Assembly: GCF_040881935.1 (NCBI RefSeq)
Contig: NZ_JBBECH010000026.1
Location: 66,451-130,450, forward strand
Length of the DNA: 64,000 bases
Direction: 5' to 3'
DNA from: Saccharospirillum sp040881935
GTDB lineage: Bacteria; Pseudomonadota; Gammaproteobacteria; Pseudomonadales; Natronospirillaceae
In this document: positions 53,649-63,411 of the stretch, in pieces
How positions within the stretch are numbered: the stretch's first letter is position 1
Layout of the letters: every line of letters starts with the position of its first letter
The notes under the pieces: model-generated
Databases searched by the model: none
What the model was told of the DNA's origin: nothing
The model's input: the letters and a program-made list of their open reading frames with translations, nothing else
Made by a program: the position numbers and the translations under genes

Positions 53649-55874
53649 ATGGTCAAGGGTATGACCAGCCTGGCAATGCTGAGTATAGGCTTGCCCTTAC
53701 TCTGGTTTTACATCGGCGTCGAGTGGGCCACCGGTTTACTGGCAATGGTGGTTCTGGTGACCGCCTGGCGTCAGCCAGTCCTGGCGGGCTTGCTGTTTGT
53801 GGTTACGGCAACCTTGTTGCTGCGGCTGGAGTACGAGGCTCGCTTTCTGTTACCGGCTCAGTGGCAACACGGCACCGCCGAACTGACGGTTTGTTTGTCG
53901 CAACCGGCCCGGGTATTTGATGACTATCAATCTGTGGTTGCGGCGGTTACCTACCAACCTGACACCCTGGCATTACGCCGGCTGCGCTTCACCGCGGACA
54001 CCGACCGGGTACTTCAGGCTGGCGATTGTGTATCCGGCGACTTTCGTCTTAGGAAGCCGGTTGGAGCTTTGGTGCCGGGCCAATTCAATGCCACCCGCTA
54101 TTATTTCAGCGAACGCATCGATGCGCTCGGCAGTTTGCTGGAAATCCACCGGGTAGTGCCACAGCCGGGTCTACCGGTTCGGTTGCATAACCGCGCAGCG
54201 CCTCATTTTCAGCAAATCGATGCGCGGGCAATCTGGTCCGCTCTGAGCCTGGGGTGGTCGTCCAGTCTGCCTGCTCATCTGGGCGATTTGTTTGAACAAA
54301 CTCAGTTGAAACACCTGATGGTAGTCAGTGGCATGCACGTTGGTATCGTGGCTGCCTGGGGGCTGTTGCTGGGACGCGCCCTGTTGCATCTGCCCGGTGT
54401 GCCGCTGAACCGCAGTTTTCATCTTCAGTTGGCCTGGGTGGGGTTATTGTGTGGCGCCTTTGTCGCTCTGACGGGTTTTGGTTTTCCCGCTGTGCGTGCC
54501 TGGGTAATGCTGGCCATTCCGTTAGTTGCCCTGAGTGTGGGTCGACGCTTTAACGCACTGGATGTACTGGCCTGCGCTGCCGTTGCCATCACTCTGTTTC
54601 GACCACAGGCCTGGCTCAGCACCGGTGCCTGGCTGAGTTTTATGCTGGTTGCCATTATTGTTCGTCTGGCCCAGCGCTGGTCGCAGCGCGATCATTCCGG
54701 CCTGTGGCTGGCGCTCAAACTGCAGGCGACGCTGACCCTGCTGATGATACCCATTACCGCGGCCATGGGTTTTGTCTGGCATCCGCTGTCGTTGCTGATC
54801 AATGCGCTGATGATTCCGCTGGTCACGCTGCTGCTATTGCCATGGTCTTTGCTGATTCTGCTGTTTCCCAGTATTGCCTGGGTTAGTGGGTACGAGTGGA
54901 CGATCAACATTGCCCTCGATCTGTTGGCTTGGGTCTCACCACTGTATCAACTCGCACCCGCCTGGACCTGGTGGCAAATTGCGTTGGTGACAGTGTTGCT
55001 CTGGTGGGTGTTGAGCCAGAGCGTGGAACGCCCGGTTCGCTGGTTGGCGGCGCCGGCGCTCGTGACTGTAGCGCTGGCTTTCGGCACGCCCAGAGAGCCA
55101 GTCGACTCCTTTAAAATGACCTTGCTGGACGTAGGGCATGGCCAGGCTATGGTGCTGCAATGGCCGAATCAGACCTGGCTGTATGACCTCGCCGGGCAGT
55201 GGCAGGATGGCCGCAGTGTAGCCCAGCAGCGCCTGGCCCACTGGTACCGGCGAGAATCGATTCAACCAACCGGACTTTTGGTCAGTCATGCCGATATGGA
55301 TCACGCCGGAGGGGCTAAATGGGCCGTGCGTGAATGGCCTGAGGCGCGCCGAATTAGCGGAGACCCGGAGCGTCTGGCCAGACTCAGCGGCCAGCGCGGG
55401 TGGCGTAATTGTCATCTGCCGGATCAGGATCAGGCTGCCTTGCCATTCAAACTCATATCGGTTCCACTGGCGCTGCAAACCAGCAGCAACGATACCTCCT
55501 GCGTTATCTGGATACCGACGCCCGCCGGGGCGGTGCTGGTTACCGGGGATGCCAGCCGGATGGTCGAATATTGGTTGCTGCAGGCGCACCCGGAGTTGTT
55601 TCCAGTGGCGGCGCTCGTTGTTGGTCATCATGGTAGTCATACCAGCAGCGCATCGGCCTTTCTGGATGCCAGCCCCAGCGCCCAGTTGCTGGTCAGCTCG
55701 GGAGACCGGCATCTGCCACGCTGGCCGAACCCCGATTTGGTGGCGTACACCGAGCGTCACGGTCGACCGTTGCATAACACCGCAGAGCGGGGAACCTTTA
55801 CGCTGACAATGGCTGAACACCGAATGCAACTGGCAGATCATCGATCGGCTTATCGGAAACGATTTTTTAAATGA
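53649..55874 (+). CDS. comEC: ComEC/Rec2 DNA uptake channel
   Basis: 741 residues from ATG 53649, ten bases after AAGGAG. Inner-membrane channel for single-stranded DNA in natural transformation. N-terminal DUF4131 and OB-like region, competence domain with many membrane helices (VVSGMHVGIVAAWGLLLG; LTGFGFPAVRAWVML, typical), and a C-terminal metallo-beta-lactamase-like nuclease domain with DVGHGQAMVL, VSHADMDHAGGA, LVTGDASRM and VGHHGSHTSSA, so the metal site is intact. It precedes exbB-exbD-lpxK as in Pseudomonas. Confidence 0.95.
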   Translation: MVKGMTSLAMLSIGLPLLWFYIGVEWATGLLAMVVLVTAWRQPVLAGLLFVVTATLLLRLEYEARFLLPAQWQHGTAELTVCLSQPARVFDDYQSVVAAVTYQPDTLALRRLRFTADTDRVLQAGDCVSGDFRLRKPVGALVPGQFNATRYYFSERIDALGSLLEIHRVVPQPGLPVRLHNRAAPHFQQIDARAIWSALSLGWSSSLPAHLGDLFEQTQLKHLMVVSGMHVGIVAAWGLLLGRALLHLPGVPLNRSFHLQLAWVGLLCGAFVALTGFGFPAVRAWVMLAIPLVALSVGRRFNALDVLACAAVAITLFRPQAWLSTGAWLSFMLVAIIVRLAQRWSQRDHSGLWLALKLQATLTLLMIPITAAMGFVWHPLSLLINALMIPLVTLLLLPWSLLILLFPSIAWVSGYEWTINIALDLLAWVSPLYQLAPAWTWWQIALVTVLLWWVLSQSVERPVRWLAAPALVTVALAFGTPREPVDSFKMTLLDVGHGQAMVLQWPNQTWLYDLAGQWQDGRSVAQQRLAHWYRRESIQPTGLLVSHADMDHAGGAKWAVREWPEARRISGDPERLARLSGQRGWRNCHLPDQDQAALPFKLISVPLALQTSSNDTSCVIWIPTPAGAVLVTGDASRMVEYWLLQAHPELFPVAALVVGHHGSHTSSASAFLDASPSAQLLVSSGDRHLPRWPNPDLVAYTERHGRPLHNTAERGTFTLTMAEHRMQLADHRSAYRKRFFK

Positions 55875-55958
55875 GAATTGTTTCACAATTCACCTTAAAG
55901 CCATGTTCTGACGGAAACAGTATGGTAAATTACGCCGGAGTCTATGGAGGTACGCTAA

Positions 55959-56573
55959 GTGTTTGAAATTATTAAAGCCGGGGGTTGGTTGATGGTCCCC
56001 ATTGTGTTGTGTTCCATCGTTGCTATTGCCATCACCGTCGAGCGTTATTGGGCGTTACGGTTAGCCAAAGTTATGCCCAAAGACCAATTGCCAAAGGTCT
56101 GGATGTGGATCAAGAATCAAGAACTGGATTCTGCCAAGATCAAGGAACTTAAGAGTGGCAGTTTGTTTGGCTATATTCTCTCCTCCGGATTGACGGCATC
56201 CAAGCATGGTCGCGAGGCGATGAAAGACGCCATACAGGAAGCGGGTAACCACGTTGCCCATGAAATGGAGAAGTTTCTGAGTACCCTCGGAACCATCGCC
56301 GCTATTGCACCTTTGTTGGGTTTGCTGGGTACGGTACTGGGTATGATCGAGGTGTTTACCGCCCTCATGGTACAGGGCAGTGGGAACACCGGTGTTCTGG
56401 CCGGGGGGATTTCCCAGGCGTTAATTACCACGGCGGCCGGGTTGAGTGTGGCCATACCGGCGGTTATTTTCCACCGTGCACTGACTCGTCGGGTCGATGA
56501 TTTGCTGGTCATTATGGAACAGGACAGCGCCAAACTGGTTGATGCCATTCATTCCGATGCCAAGTCGAGCTGA
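55959..56573 (+). CDS. exbB: ExbB/TolQ-type proton channel protein
   Basis: 204 residues from GTG 55959 after GGAGG. Three membrane helices: about 12-32 (MVPIVLCSIVAIAITVE), 105-130 (GTIAAIAPLLGLLGTVLGMI) and 145-175 (GGISQALITTAAGLSVAIPA). With ExbD it forms the proton-driven motor that energises TonB-type transport. In Pseudomonas this copy sits between comEC and lpxK, and an accessory role in envelope export has been suggested. No tonB nearby. Confidence 0.92.
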   Translation: MFEIIKAGGWLMVPIVLCSIVAIAITVERYWALRLAKVMPKDQLPKVWMWIKNQELDSAKIKELKSGSLFGYILSSGLTASKHGREAMKDAIQEAGNHVAHEMEKFLSTLGTIAAIAPLLGLLGTVLGMIEVFTALMVQGSGNTGVLAGGISQALITTAAGLSVAIPAVIFHRALTRRVDDLLVIMEQDSAKLVDAIHSDAKSS

Positions 56574-56585
56574 CGGGAGCCGCCC

Positions 56586-57005
56586 ATGCGATTCAGACGC
56601 AGCCGCCAGGAAGAAGCACAAGTCAATTTAACGCCACTGATTGACGTTGTTTTCCTGCTACTGATTTTTTTTATGGTATCCACCACCTTCACCCGTGAGA
56701 CTCAGTTGCAAATTGACCTTCCGGAAAGCAGCAGCGACGCTGTGCTCGGCGACGAGCGCCCGATTGAAATTCAGGTCGATGCCCAGGGGCAGTACGCGGT
56801 AAACAACACTCCCTTGCTGCGCTCTGACACCGAGTCTCTGAAAAAGGCGCTGGCTGAAATGGCGGGCACCAGCCGGGATACCACGGTCATCATTACCGGC
56901 GATGCCCAGGCACCTCACCAGGCCATGGTCTTTGTGTTGGATGCGGTCGGGCAAATGGGCTTTTATCGGGTCAGTTACGCCACTCAGGTTCCGGAAAACC
57001 CCTAA
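56586..57005 (+). CDS. exbD: ExbD/TolR-type motor protein
   Basis: 139 residues. One N-terminal membrane helix (about 15-37) with the proton-carrying Asp in NLTPLIDVVFLLLIFFM, then a periplasmic domain ending with VFVLDAVGQMGFYRVSYAT. Starts 12 bp after exbB, preceded by GGGAG. Partner of the adjacent ExbB. Confidence 0.92.
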   Translation: MRFRRSRQEEAQVNLTPLIDVVFLLLIFFMVSTTFTRETQLQIDLPESSSDAVLGDERPIEIQVDAQGQYAVNNTPLLRSDTESLKKALAEMAGTSRDTTVIITGDAQAPHQAMVFVLDAVGQMGFYRVSYATQVPENP

Positions 57006-57028
57006 CCGATGGCGTCCGCGAGCCCCCC

Positions 57029-57988
57029 ATGAAATTCTGGTATTTACCTAATCCGACCCTGGCTGCCCGGCTGCTGATTCCTTTGAGTTGGCTGGCCGGG
57101 CTGGTCGCCCGGCGGCGTATTCGACAGCGCCATCGGGGAAACTATGGCGTGCCGATTCTCGTGGTCGGTAACCTGACGGTAGGTGGAACCGGCAAGTCAC
57201 CGGCTATTCAGGCACTGGTCACGCACTTGCAGAACAGGGGGCTGCGTTGCGGTATTGTCTCACGCGGCTACGGTGGAAGTAGCGACCATTACCCCCTGGC
57301 TGTTACACCAACGGTGAGCGCCGCCCAGTGTGGCGATGAACCCAAAGCTCTGGCCCAACAGCTTGGCTGCCCTGTGGTAGTGGATCCGGATCGTGACCGG
57401 GCGGTGCGCTATCTGATTGGTCAGCACAGGCTGGATGTCGTTATCAGTGACGATGGTTTGCAGCATTATCGAATGGGCCGTGATCTGGAGTTGATCATGG
57501 TTGATGGCGTGCGTGGTCTGGGCAATGCCCGATTGTTGCCCGCTGGACCGTTGCGTGAGCCCGTGGGTCGGTTAAAAACCGTTCAGTGGCGAGTGGCCAA
57601 AGGCCAGCAACCGGTTGGCCTGAAGGTCGATGGTGTGCTGACGCTCAACCCTCAATGGCCGGTTAATGCGCAGGGGCAACCGTTACCCGCGGGCAGTCTG
57701 ATTAGGGCCTGCGCAGGCATTGGATACCCGAAAAGCTTCTATCAACAGCTGGTTGAGCAGGGGTTTCAGCTTCAGTCCACTCATTCGCCCGGTGATCACC
57801 GGCCGGTCCCTCCGGGCTGGCTGAGCGACCCAGGGTTGCCGCTGGTGTTAACGGAAAAAGATGCCATTAAATTACCATCACCTTGGCCAGCGCACTGTTA
57901 TGTCGTCAGACTGCGGCCGGAACTGCCAGCAAGCCTGCTGGACGCTATTGAATCTGCACTAAGGAGCACACAACCTTGGCAACCGTAA
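57029..57988 (+). CDS. lpxK: Tetraacyldisaccharide 4'-kinase
   Basis: 319 residues. Membrane-associated P-loop kinase that phosphorylates the lipid A precursor disaccharide to lipid IVA. N-terminal hydrophobic helix (about 10-25), Walker A VVGNLTVGGTGKSPAIQALV, DEP-type motif GDEPKALAQQLGCPV, SDDGLQHYRMGRDLEL and VLTEKDAIKLPS. Length normal (E. coli 328). Its end overlaps kdsB by 13 bp. No msbA is nearby, unlike E. coli. Confidence 0.96.
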   Translation: MKFWYLPNPTLAARLLIPLSWLAGLVARRRIRQRHRGNYGVPILVVGNLTVGGTGKSPAIQALVTHLQNRGLRCGIVSRGYGGSSDHYPLAVTPTVSAAQCGDEPKALAQQLGCPVVVDPDRDRAVRYLIGQHRLDVVISDDGLQHYRMGRDLELIMVDGVRGLGNARLLPAGPLREPVGRLKTVQWRVAKGQQPVGLKVDGVLTLNPQWPVNAQGQPLPAGSLIRACAGIGYPKSFYQQLVEQGFQLQSTHSPGDHRPVPPGWLSDPGLPLVLTEKDAIKLPSPWPAHCYVVRLRPELPASLLDAIESALRSTQPWQP

Positions 57989-58728
57989 TCATGATCCCGG
58001 CCCGGTACAGCTCCAGCCGGTTACCCGGGAAACCACTGCTGGACATCAACGGCCAGCCTATGGTGATCCGCGTGGCCATGGCCGTTCAGGCCTGTGGCGC
58101 AGACCGGGTTGTGATTGCCACCGATGACGAGCGCATCCGTCGGGTGGTCACCGACGCCGGGTTCAGCGCGGTGATGACCCGCCCCGATCACCCGTCAGGG
58201 ACCGACCGGCTTCAGGAAGCCTCGGAGCAGTTGGGCTTGCAGGCCAATGACATTGTCGTCAACGTGCAGGGTGATGAGCCGCTGATGCCTGCCGACAATG
58301 TCCTTCAGGTTGCCCGGTTACTCGAGCACAGCCCCCAGGCCCAGGTCGCCACACTCTATGAGCCGGTAACGGCCATGGCGATGGTCACCAACCCCAATGC
58401 GGTTAAACTGGTCCAACGGCAGGATGGCGAAGTCCTATACTTCAGTCGGGCAGGCATCCCGTTTGACCGGGACAGCACCAAAACCTCGCCTGAAGGCATC
58501 TGGAAGCGGCATATTGGCCTCTATGCCTACCGCAAAAGCGCTTTGGATGCCTTCGTCGGGTGGCCGGAAAGCCCGCTGGAGCAACTGGAAAAACTGGAGC
58601 AGTTGCGTTTTATGGAGCACGGTGCCGTCATTGTTGCGGCCCAGGCGGTGCGACCGGTCCCGGCCGGTGTCGACACACAGGCCGATCTGGACGCGGTACG
58701 GGCTCTGTTTGGCCAGGAGACATCATGA
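57976..58728 (+). CDS. kdsB: CMP-KDO synthetase
   Basis: 250 residues. Activates KDO with CTP for lipopolysaccharide assembly. I place the start at TTG 57976, nine bases after AAGGAG, giving MATVIMIPARYSSSRLPGKP, which fits the family N-terminus. An internal ATG at 57991 would remove the first five residues. VVNVQGDEPLMP, the VATLYEPV stretch, YFSRAGIPFDR, HIGLYAYRK and LEQLEKLEQLRFMEHG are all typical. No ycaR-like Trm112 gene separates it from lpxK. Confidence 0.95.
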   Translation: MATVIMIPARYSSSRLPGKPLLDINGQPMVIRVAMAVQACGADRVVIATDDERIRRVVTDAGFSAVMTRPDHPSGTDRLQEASEQLGLQANDIVVNVQGDEPLMPADNVLQVARLLEHSPQAQVATLYEPVTAMAMVTNPNAVKLVQRQDGEVLYFSRAGIPFDRDSTKTSPEGIWKRHIGLYAYRKSALDAFVGWPESPLEQLEKLEQLRFMEHGAVIVAAQAVRPVPAGVDTQADLDAVRALFGQETS

Positions 58729-59219
58729 CCACAGAGCGCACACCGTCACACTCAATCCTCTTTGTTTGTCTGGGAAACATCTGCCGGTCACCTACGGCCC
58801 AGGCGGTGTTCGAAGCTCATCTGGTGACCTCTTCGCTGGCCGACCAAATCAAGGTGGATTCAGCAGGAACAGCGGCCTACCACCTTGGCAAAGCACCCGA
58901 CCCACGCAGCCGGGCCGCTGCTCGTTCGCGCGGTTACGATCTGGATCATCTGAGAGCCCGGCAGGTAACCGCTGAGGACTTTCACCAATTCGATTACATC
59001 CTGGCGATGGATGCCGACAATCTGCAGCAGCTAGAGGCCATGGCACCCGAACACAGCCGGGCTTCACTGGCGTTGTTTCTTGATTACGCCGCGGCTACCG
59101 ACCAGCGGGAAGTACCCGACCCGTATTTTGGCGCGGGTGACGGGTTCGAAACCGTACTGGATTTATGCGAACAAGCCAGCCAGGGTCTGCTGGCGCATTT
59201 GCAGTCTGAATCCTTATGA
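58725..59219 (+). CDS. Low-molecular-weight protein-tyrosine phosphatase
   Basis: 164 residues beginning in an ATGA overlap with kdsB. Phosphate-binding loop FVCLGNICRSPTA (catalytic Cys about residue 15), general acid in VPDPYFGAGDGFE, near residue 129. Similar enzymes act on bacterial tyrosine kinases of polysaccharide export (Wzb/Etp), but none is nearby. Its position between kdsB and murB is that of the Pseudomonas gene. Substrate unknown. Confidence 0.93.
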   Translation: MTTERTPSHSILFVCLGNICRSPTAQAVFEAHLVTSSLADQIKVDSAGTAAYHLGKAPDPRSRAAARSRGYDLDHLRARQVTAEDFHQFDYILAMDADNLQQLEAMAPEHSRASLALFLDYAAATDQREVPDPYFGAGDGFETVLDLCEQASQGLLAHLQSESL

Positions 59220-60229
59220 GTATTGACCCTCAACCCCAGGTGGATCTGTCAGACGCCAATACTCTTGGCGTCCCCTCGACTGCTGACTGGTATGCAGAAC
59301 TGACCAATGCCAGCGACTTACCGGCTTTGGTGCGCTGGGCCAGAGAACGACACTTGCCCATAAGAGCCTTGGGCGGGGGCAGTAACCTGGTGCTGAACGA
59401 ACAGGTCAGCGGCCTGACGCTCAAGATTTCGATTATGGGTAAGACCCGGGTTGAATCAGATTCAGGTCGCCTGCGTTGGCGACTTGGGGCAGGGGAGTCA
59501 TGGCATACTACCGTGGTCGATCTAATTGCTCAGGGCGGCTCGGGGATTGAGAATCTGGCACTGATTCCGGGCACAGTAGGTGCAGCACCGGTACAAAACA
59601 TCGGAGCCTACGGTGTGGAACTGGCGGATTGTCTGCATCGGGTCGAAGCCTACGATACCGTTGAACAACGCTGGCGTCGTTTCGGCCAGCAGGACTGTTG
59701 TTTTGGCTATCGGGACAGTGTTTTCAAACAGTTGGAAAATCGCTTTATCATAACCGCCGTGGAGCTCGATCTGGATCGCGAGTTTCAGCCGCAATTGACC
59801 TACGGGCCACTCCAGACTCTGGCCAGTCAGCCCGGTTTAACCGCCCTACAGGTGATGGAACAAGTCATTGAAATTAGACAGTCGCGACTGCCTGAGCCTA
59901 TTGTGCTGCCCAATGCTGGCAGTTTTTTTAAAAACCCGGTTATCACGACGGAGCAATACCAGATGCTGCTGGCAGAACACAGTGATCTGGTGGTCTTTGA
60001 GCAGGCCGAAGGTTGGAAGCTGGCCGCTGGCTGGTTGATCGACCAGTGTGGATTGCGCGGGCAAAACAACGCCGATGGGGTAGGGTGTTACGAGCGTCAG
60101 GCGCTGGTATTGGTTAACCCGAAACGAGCGTCGGCCACCTCAATACTGGCCTGGCAGGCGCATGTTCAGCAAGCAGTAAAGGAGCGCTTTAATGTAATAC
60201 TGGAGCCTGAACCGCGCTTCTGGGCCTGA
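59216..60229 (+). CDS. murB: UDP-N-acetylmuramate dehydrogenase
   Basis: 337 residues. FAD enzyme that reduces UDP-GlcNAc-enolpyruvate to UDP-MurNAc in peptidoglycan synthesis. FAD site: IRALGGGSNLVLNE and IENLALIPGTVGAAPVQNIG; catalytic Arg/Tyr in FGYRDSVFK; proton-donor Ser in NAGSFFKNPV; closing Glu in VILEPEPRFW. This is the type I (E. coli-like) form with the YRDS insertion. Overlaps the phosphatase gene by ATGA. Terminator follows. Confidence 0.97.
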   Translation: MSIDPQPQVDLSDANTLGVPSTADWYAELTNASDLPALVRWARERHLPIRALGGGSNLVLNEQVSGLTLKISIMGKTRVESDSGRLRWRLGAGESWHTTVVDLIAQGGSGIENLALIPGTVGAAPVQNIGAYGVELADCLHRVEAYDTVEQRWRRFGQQDCCFGYRDSVFKQLENRFIITAVELDLDREFQPQLTYGPLQTLASQPGLTALQVMEQVIEIRQSRLPEPIVLPNAGSFFKNPVITTEQYQMLLAEHSDLVVFEQAEGWKLAAGWLIDQCGLRGQNNADGVGCYERQALVLVNPKRASATSILAWQAHVQQAVKERFNVILEPEPRFWA

Positions 60230-60274
60230 GCAGGATGGTCATCCACTACTAGCAGCGATACTTATTTAATTCAT

Positions 60275-60302
60275 AAAAAAACCGGCCGTAGCCGGTTTTT
60301 TT
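60275..60302. terminator. Bidirectional terminator between murB and rne
   Basis: A-run, ACCGGC-CGTA-GCCGGT, T-run. Serves both convergent genes. Confidence 0.93.
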
Positions 60303-60315
60303 CTACAGATGGTGG

Positions 60316-63300
60316 TTACTTGTCTTGCTGTTCCGCCATCTTGCGCCGACGTACTTCACGCGGATCGTTCGGTGCGCGACCAGCAGGTTTGGCTGCCGTA
60401 TCATCGGCTTCTGCATCCGCAGGTTGCTCGACTTCCGGTGTCTCGGTCGTTTGAGCTGCAGCGCTCTCCTGAGGCTCTTCTGTTACTTCCGCTTCAGTCT
60501 GGCTCTGGTTGGTAGCCTGGCTGCTAGGTTTATGTGAATCAGCCGTGCGTTCCGTTGTCGCTTCTACTGACACTACCTCGGTTTTTGCTTCGGTATCTGT
60601 CGTATCTTCAGCGGCGTCAGTTGCTGCCTCCGAGATCGGGTTTGCGGCAGGTTCTTCAACTTTATCGTCAACGTTCGCAGCAACTTTCGTTTCAACCCTT
60701 GCATCTGTCTGCTCAGTAACAGCCGTCGTATCGTTCTTAGCATCAAACTCTGACGTTTCGGGTTCGGCTAAAGGCTGCTCATGCTTTTCGCTTGGCTGAG
60801 CTGACGCCGCCTTGTCTTCAGCGTTAATCACTTCATGCTCAACTCTGGGGTTGGGTGACTCTTCCAACTGGGAGGGTTCGTTGTGCACTGCGGTTTCGGC
60901 GTCTGTAGCGCCGGACAGTCTCTCGTCCGCACCATTCTGGCGGTTGTCCTGGACGTCCTGCTGAGTCTCAACCGTCGGCGTGGCTTCAGTATTACCAGCC
61001 GATGTTACATTGCTTTCGGTCGTGGCGTTCTGAGAAGCGGCCGCTTCGTCGGCTCTCACTTTTGCTGCAGCGCGCGCGTCATCGGCCGACTTGGTACTGA
61101 TCATCTCAATCACTGTTTCAATGTCGCTGATGACTTCACCGGGTTTTTCCGGATTGGGACGCTTACTGGCGTTTTTGCTGACGCCACGTACCTGACGGTT
61201 CTTACCCACTTCGGCCAGCGGTACACGACCAGTGCTGTCGTCCCGTTCTTCGCGACGCTTCATCTGCGGCTGACGTGAACGGCGATCGTTCTGGCTTTCC
61301 CCTGAATCGTCACTGGTTTCTGTTGACGGAGCAGGGTCTTTAACGGGCTGCTTCGACTCTTTTGCGCTTGCTTCAGGTGCTGCGCTGGCATCCCGTTCGC
61401 GCGACGAGCCACGGCCCGGGTTGCGGCCAGTGCCGCGCGAAGCACCGTCACGATTCGAGTCCCGGTTACTGCTGCCTGCATCACGATTATTGTCACGAGA
61501 GGTATCACGACCCGACTCCCGGCCACCATCGCGATTGCGATTGCGGTTGTTCCGGTTCGGGCTACGACGGTTGCCACGATTGTCATCGCGCTGACGCGAC
61601 CGGTTATCGGGTTTGCGCTCGGTAGCGGGTTTTTCCTGCTGCTTGGCTTCTTCGTCCGAGCTCAGCAACTGACTAACCCAGCCGCCCAAACGTGAAAACA
61701 GGCCTTTACCTTCTGACCGGCGCTTTTCCACGGCCGTTTCAGCCGCTGCCCGGGCCGGCTTGGCCGGGGCTTCGCTAGTGGTTTCAGGCGCCGATGGCGG
61801 CACCGGCGCGCGCGGGGTCACCTGAAGGCTGGAGATGGCTGCCTCCTGAGGCTTGGTCTGAGCTTCCAGAACCGTTTCAGTTTCAGAGGGCTTATCTTCA
61901 AATTTCAGTGCATAGCTTGGCTCGGCGTTAGCCAGAGTTTCGTCATCGTCGCGCAGACGCACCACTTCATAGTGCGGCGTCTCCATTTGAGTATTGGGTA
62001 CGATCAGTACATGGACTTTCTGGCGACGCTCGACATCGAAGATCGCTTCCCGTTTTTCGTTCAACAGGAAGGTGGCCACGGTCAACGGCACAATGGCGCG
62101 AATCTGGGCGGTCCGTTCTTTCAGTGATTCTTCTTCGATCAGTCGCAGAATGGCCAACGACAGGGATTTCACATCCCGGATGATGCCGTGGCCGTTACAA
62201 CGCGGGCAAACAATGCCGCTGGTTTCACCCAGGGAAGGCCGCAGGCGCTGGCGAGACATTTCCAGCAACCCGAACCGAGACAACCGGCCTACCTGGACTC
62301 GGGCCCGGTCAGGGGAAGTCGCATCCTTGATGCGTGCTTCCACTTCGCGCTGATGCTTGGTCTGGTTCATGTCGATAAAGTCGATTACCACCAGGCCGCC
62401 CATGTCACGCAGACGCAGCTGGCGGGCGATCTCTTCAGCCGCTTCCAGGTTGGTGTGGAAAGCCGTTTCTTCAATATCCACACCTTTGGTAGAGCGGCTC
62501 GAGTTAATGTCGATCGATACCAGAGCTTCGGTCGGGTCAATAACGATTGAGCCGCCGCTGGGCAGTTTTACTTCGCGTTGAAAGGCGCTCTCGATCTGGG
62601 CTTCAATCTGGTAGCGATTGAACAGGGGAACCGGATCTTCATAGAGCTTCAGTTTGCTCTGATAGTTCGGCATGACTTTCTGCACGAAATCCAGGGCATA
62701 CTGGTAGGCGTCTTTGCTGTCGATCAGGACTTCACCGATGTCCTGGCGCAGATAGTCACGGATCGCTCGCAGAATAACGTTGCTTTCCTGCAGGATCAGG
62801 AACGGAGCAGAGCGGCCTTCTGAAGCTTGTTTGATGGAATCCCAGAGCTGAATCAGGTAATCCAGGTCCCACTGCAGTTCTTCAGCGCTGCGGCCAATGC
62901 CTGCGGTGCGAACGATGCAACCCATGCCATCGGGAATGGTGACACCCTGCAGGGCTTCACGAATCTGGGCACGCTCATCGCCTTCGATACGACGAGAGAT
63001 TCCGCCTGCACGCGGGTTGTTGGGCATCAGAACCAGATAACGGCCGGCGAGACTGACCATAGTGGTCAGTGCAGCGCCCTTGTTGCCACGCTCTTCCTTG
63101 TCGACTTGAACAATGACTTCGGTGCCTTCTTTAACCAGCTCGCGAATGTTCGCACGAGAGGACATATTGGCATCGACAAAGTATTCGCGGGCGATTTCTT
63201 TCAGCGGCAGAAAGCCGTGGCGTTCGGCACCAAAATCAACAAAGGCGGCTTCGAGGCTGGGTTCTACACGGGTGATTCTGCCTTTGTAGATGTTGGCTTT

Positions 63301-63411
63301 CTTTTGCTCGCGAAAGCCGGTTTCGATATCCAGATCGTAGAGTTTCTGGCCGTCGACCAGGGCAACCCTCAGTTCTTCTGACTGGGTTGCGTTGATTAGC
63401 ATTCTTTTCAT
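60316..63411 (-). CDS. rne: Ribonuclease E
   Basis: 1031 residues from ATG 63411. Main endonuclease of mRNA decay and rRNA/tRNA processing, and scaffold of the degradosome at the inner membrane. Catalytic half: S1 domain (KANIYKGRITRVEPSLEAAF), 5'-sensor, DNase I-like fold with VVIDFIDMNQTKHQREVE and the metal-site Asp in VSIDINSSRSTKG, and zinc-link CPRCNGHG. The C-terminal half (about 560-1031) is long, acidic and disordered, with an Arg/Asn/Asp-rich RNA-binding block (about 650-740, RDDNRGNRRSPNRNNRNRN) and Pro/Ala/Glu/Thr repeats. Length matches E. coli (1061). Confidence 0.97.
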   Translation of the reverse strand: MKRMLINATQSEELRVALVDGQKLYDLDIETGFREQKKANIYKGRITRVEPSLEAAFVDFGAERHGFLPLKEIAREYFVDANMSSRANIRELVKEGTEVIVQVDKEERGNKGAALTTMVSLAGRYLVLMPNNPRAGGISRRIEGDERAQIREALQGVTIPDGMGCIVRTAGIGRSAEELQWDLDYLIQLWDSIKQASEGRSAPFLILQESNVILRAIRDYLRQDIGEVLIDSKDAYQYALDFVQKVMPNYQSKLKLYEDPVPLFNRYQIEAQIESAFQREVKLPSGGSIVIDPTEALVSIDINSSRSTKGVDIEETAFHTNLEAAEEIARQLRLRDMGGLVVIDFIDMNQTKHQREVEARIKDATSPDRARVQVGRLSRFGLLEMSRQRLRPSLGETSGIVCPRCNGHGIIRDVKSLSLAILRLIEEESLKERTAQIRAIVPLTVATFLLNEKREAIFDVERRQKVHVLIVPNTQMETPHYEVVRLRDDDETLANAEPSYALKFEDKPSETETVLEAQTKPQEAAISSLQVTPRAPVPPSAPETTSEAPAKPARAAAETAVEKRRSEGKGLFSRLGGWVSQLLSSDEEAKQQEKPATERKPDNRSRQRDDNRGNRRSPNRNNRNRNRDGGRESGRDTSRDNNRDAGSSNRDSNRDGASRGTGRNPGRGSSRERDASAAPEASAKESKQPVKDPAPSTETSDDSGESQNDRRSRQPQMKRREERDDSTGRVPLAEVGKNRQVRGVSKNASKRPNPEKPGEVISDIETVIEMISTKSADDARAAAKVRADEAAASQNATTESNVTSAGNTEATPTVETQQDVQDNRQNGADERLSGATDAETAVHNEPSQLEESPNPRVEHEVINAEDKAASAQPSEKHEQPLAEPETSEFDAKNDTTAVTEQTDARVETKVAANVDDKVEEPAANPISEAATDAAEDTTDTEAKTEVVSVEATTERTADSHKPSSQATNQSQTEAEVTEEPQESAAAQTTETPEVEQPADAEADDTAAKPAGRAPNDPREVRRRKMAEQQDK

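Noticed and set aside
54936..55886. 316-codon minus-strand frame inside comEC
   Set aside because: Antisense to the intact nuclease domain of comEC and unlike any protein.
61260..61586. 108-codon minus-strand frame inside rne
   Set aside because: Shifted-frame reading of the repetitive Arg/Asn/Asp-rich block of RNase E.
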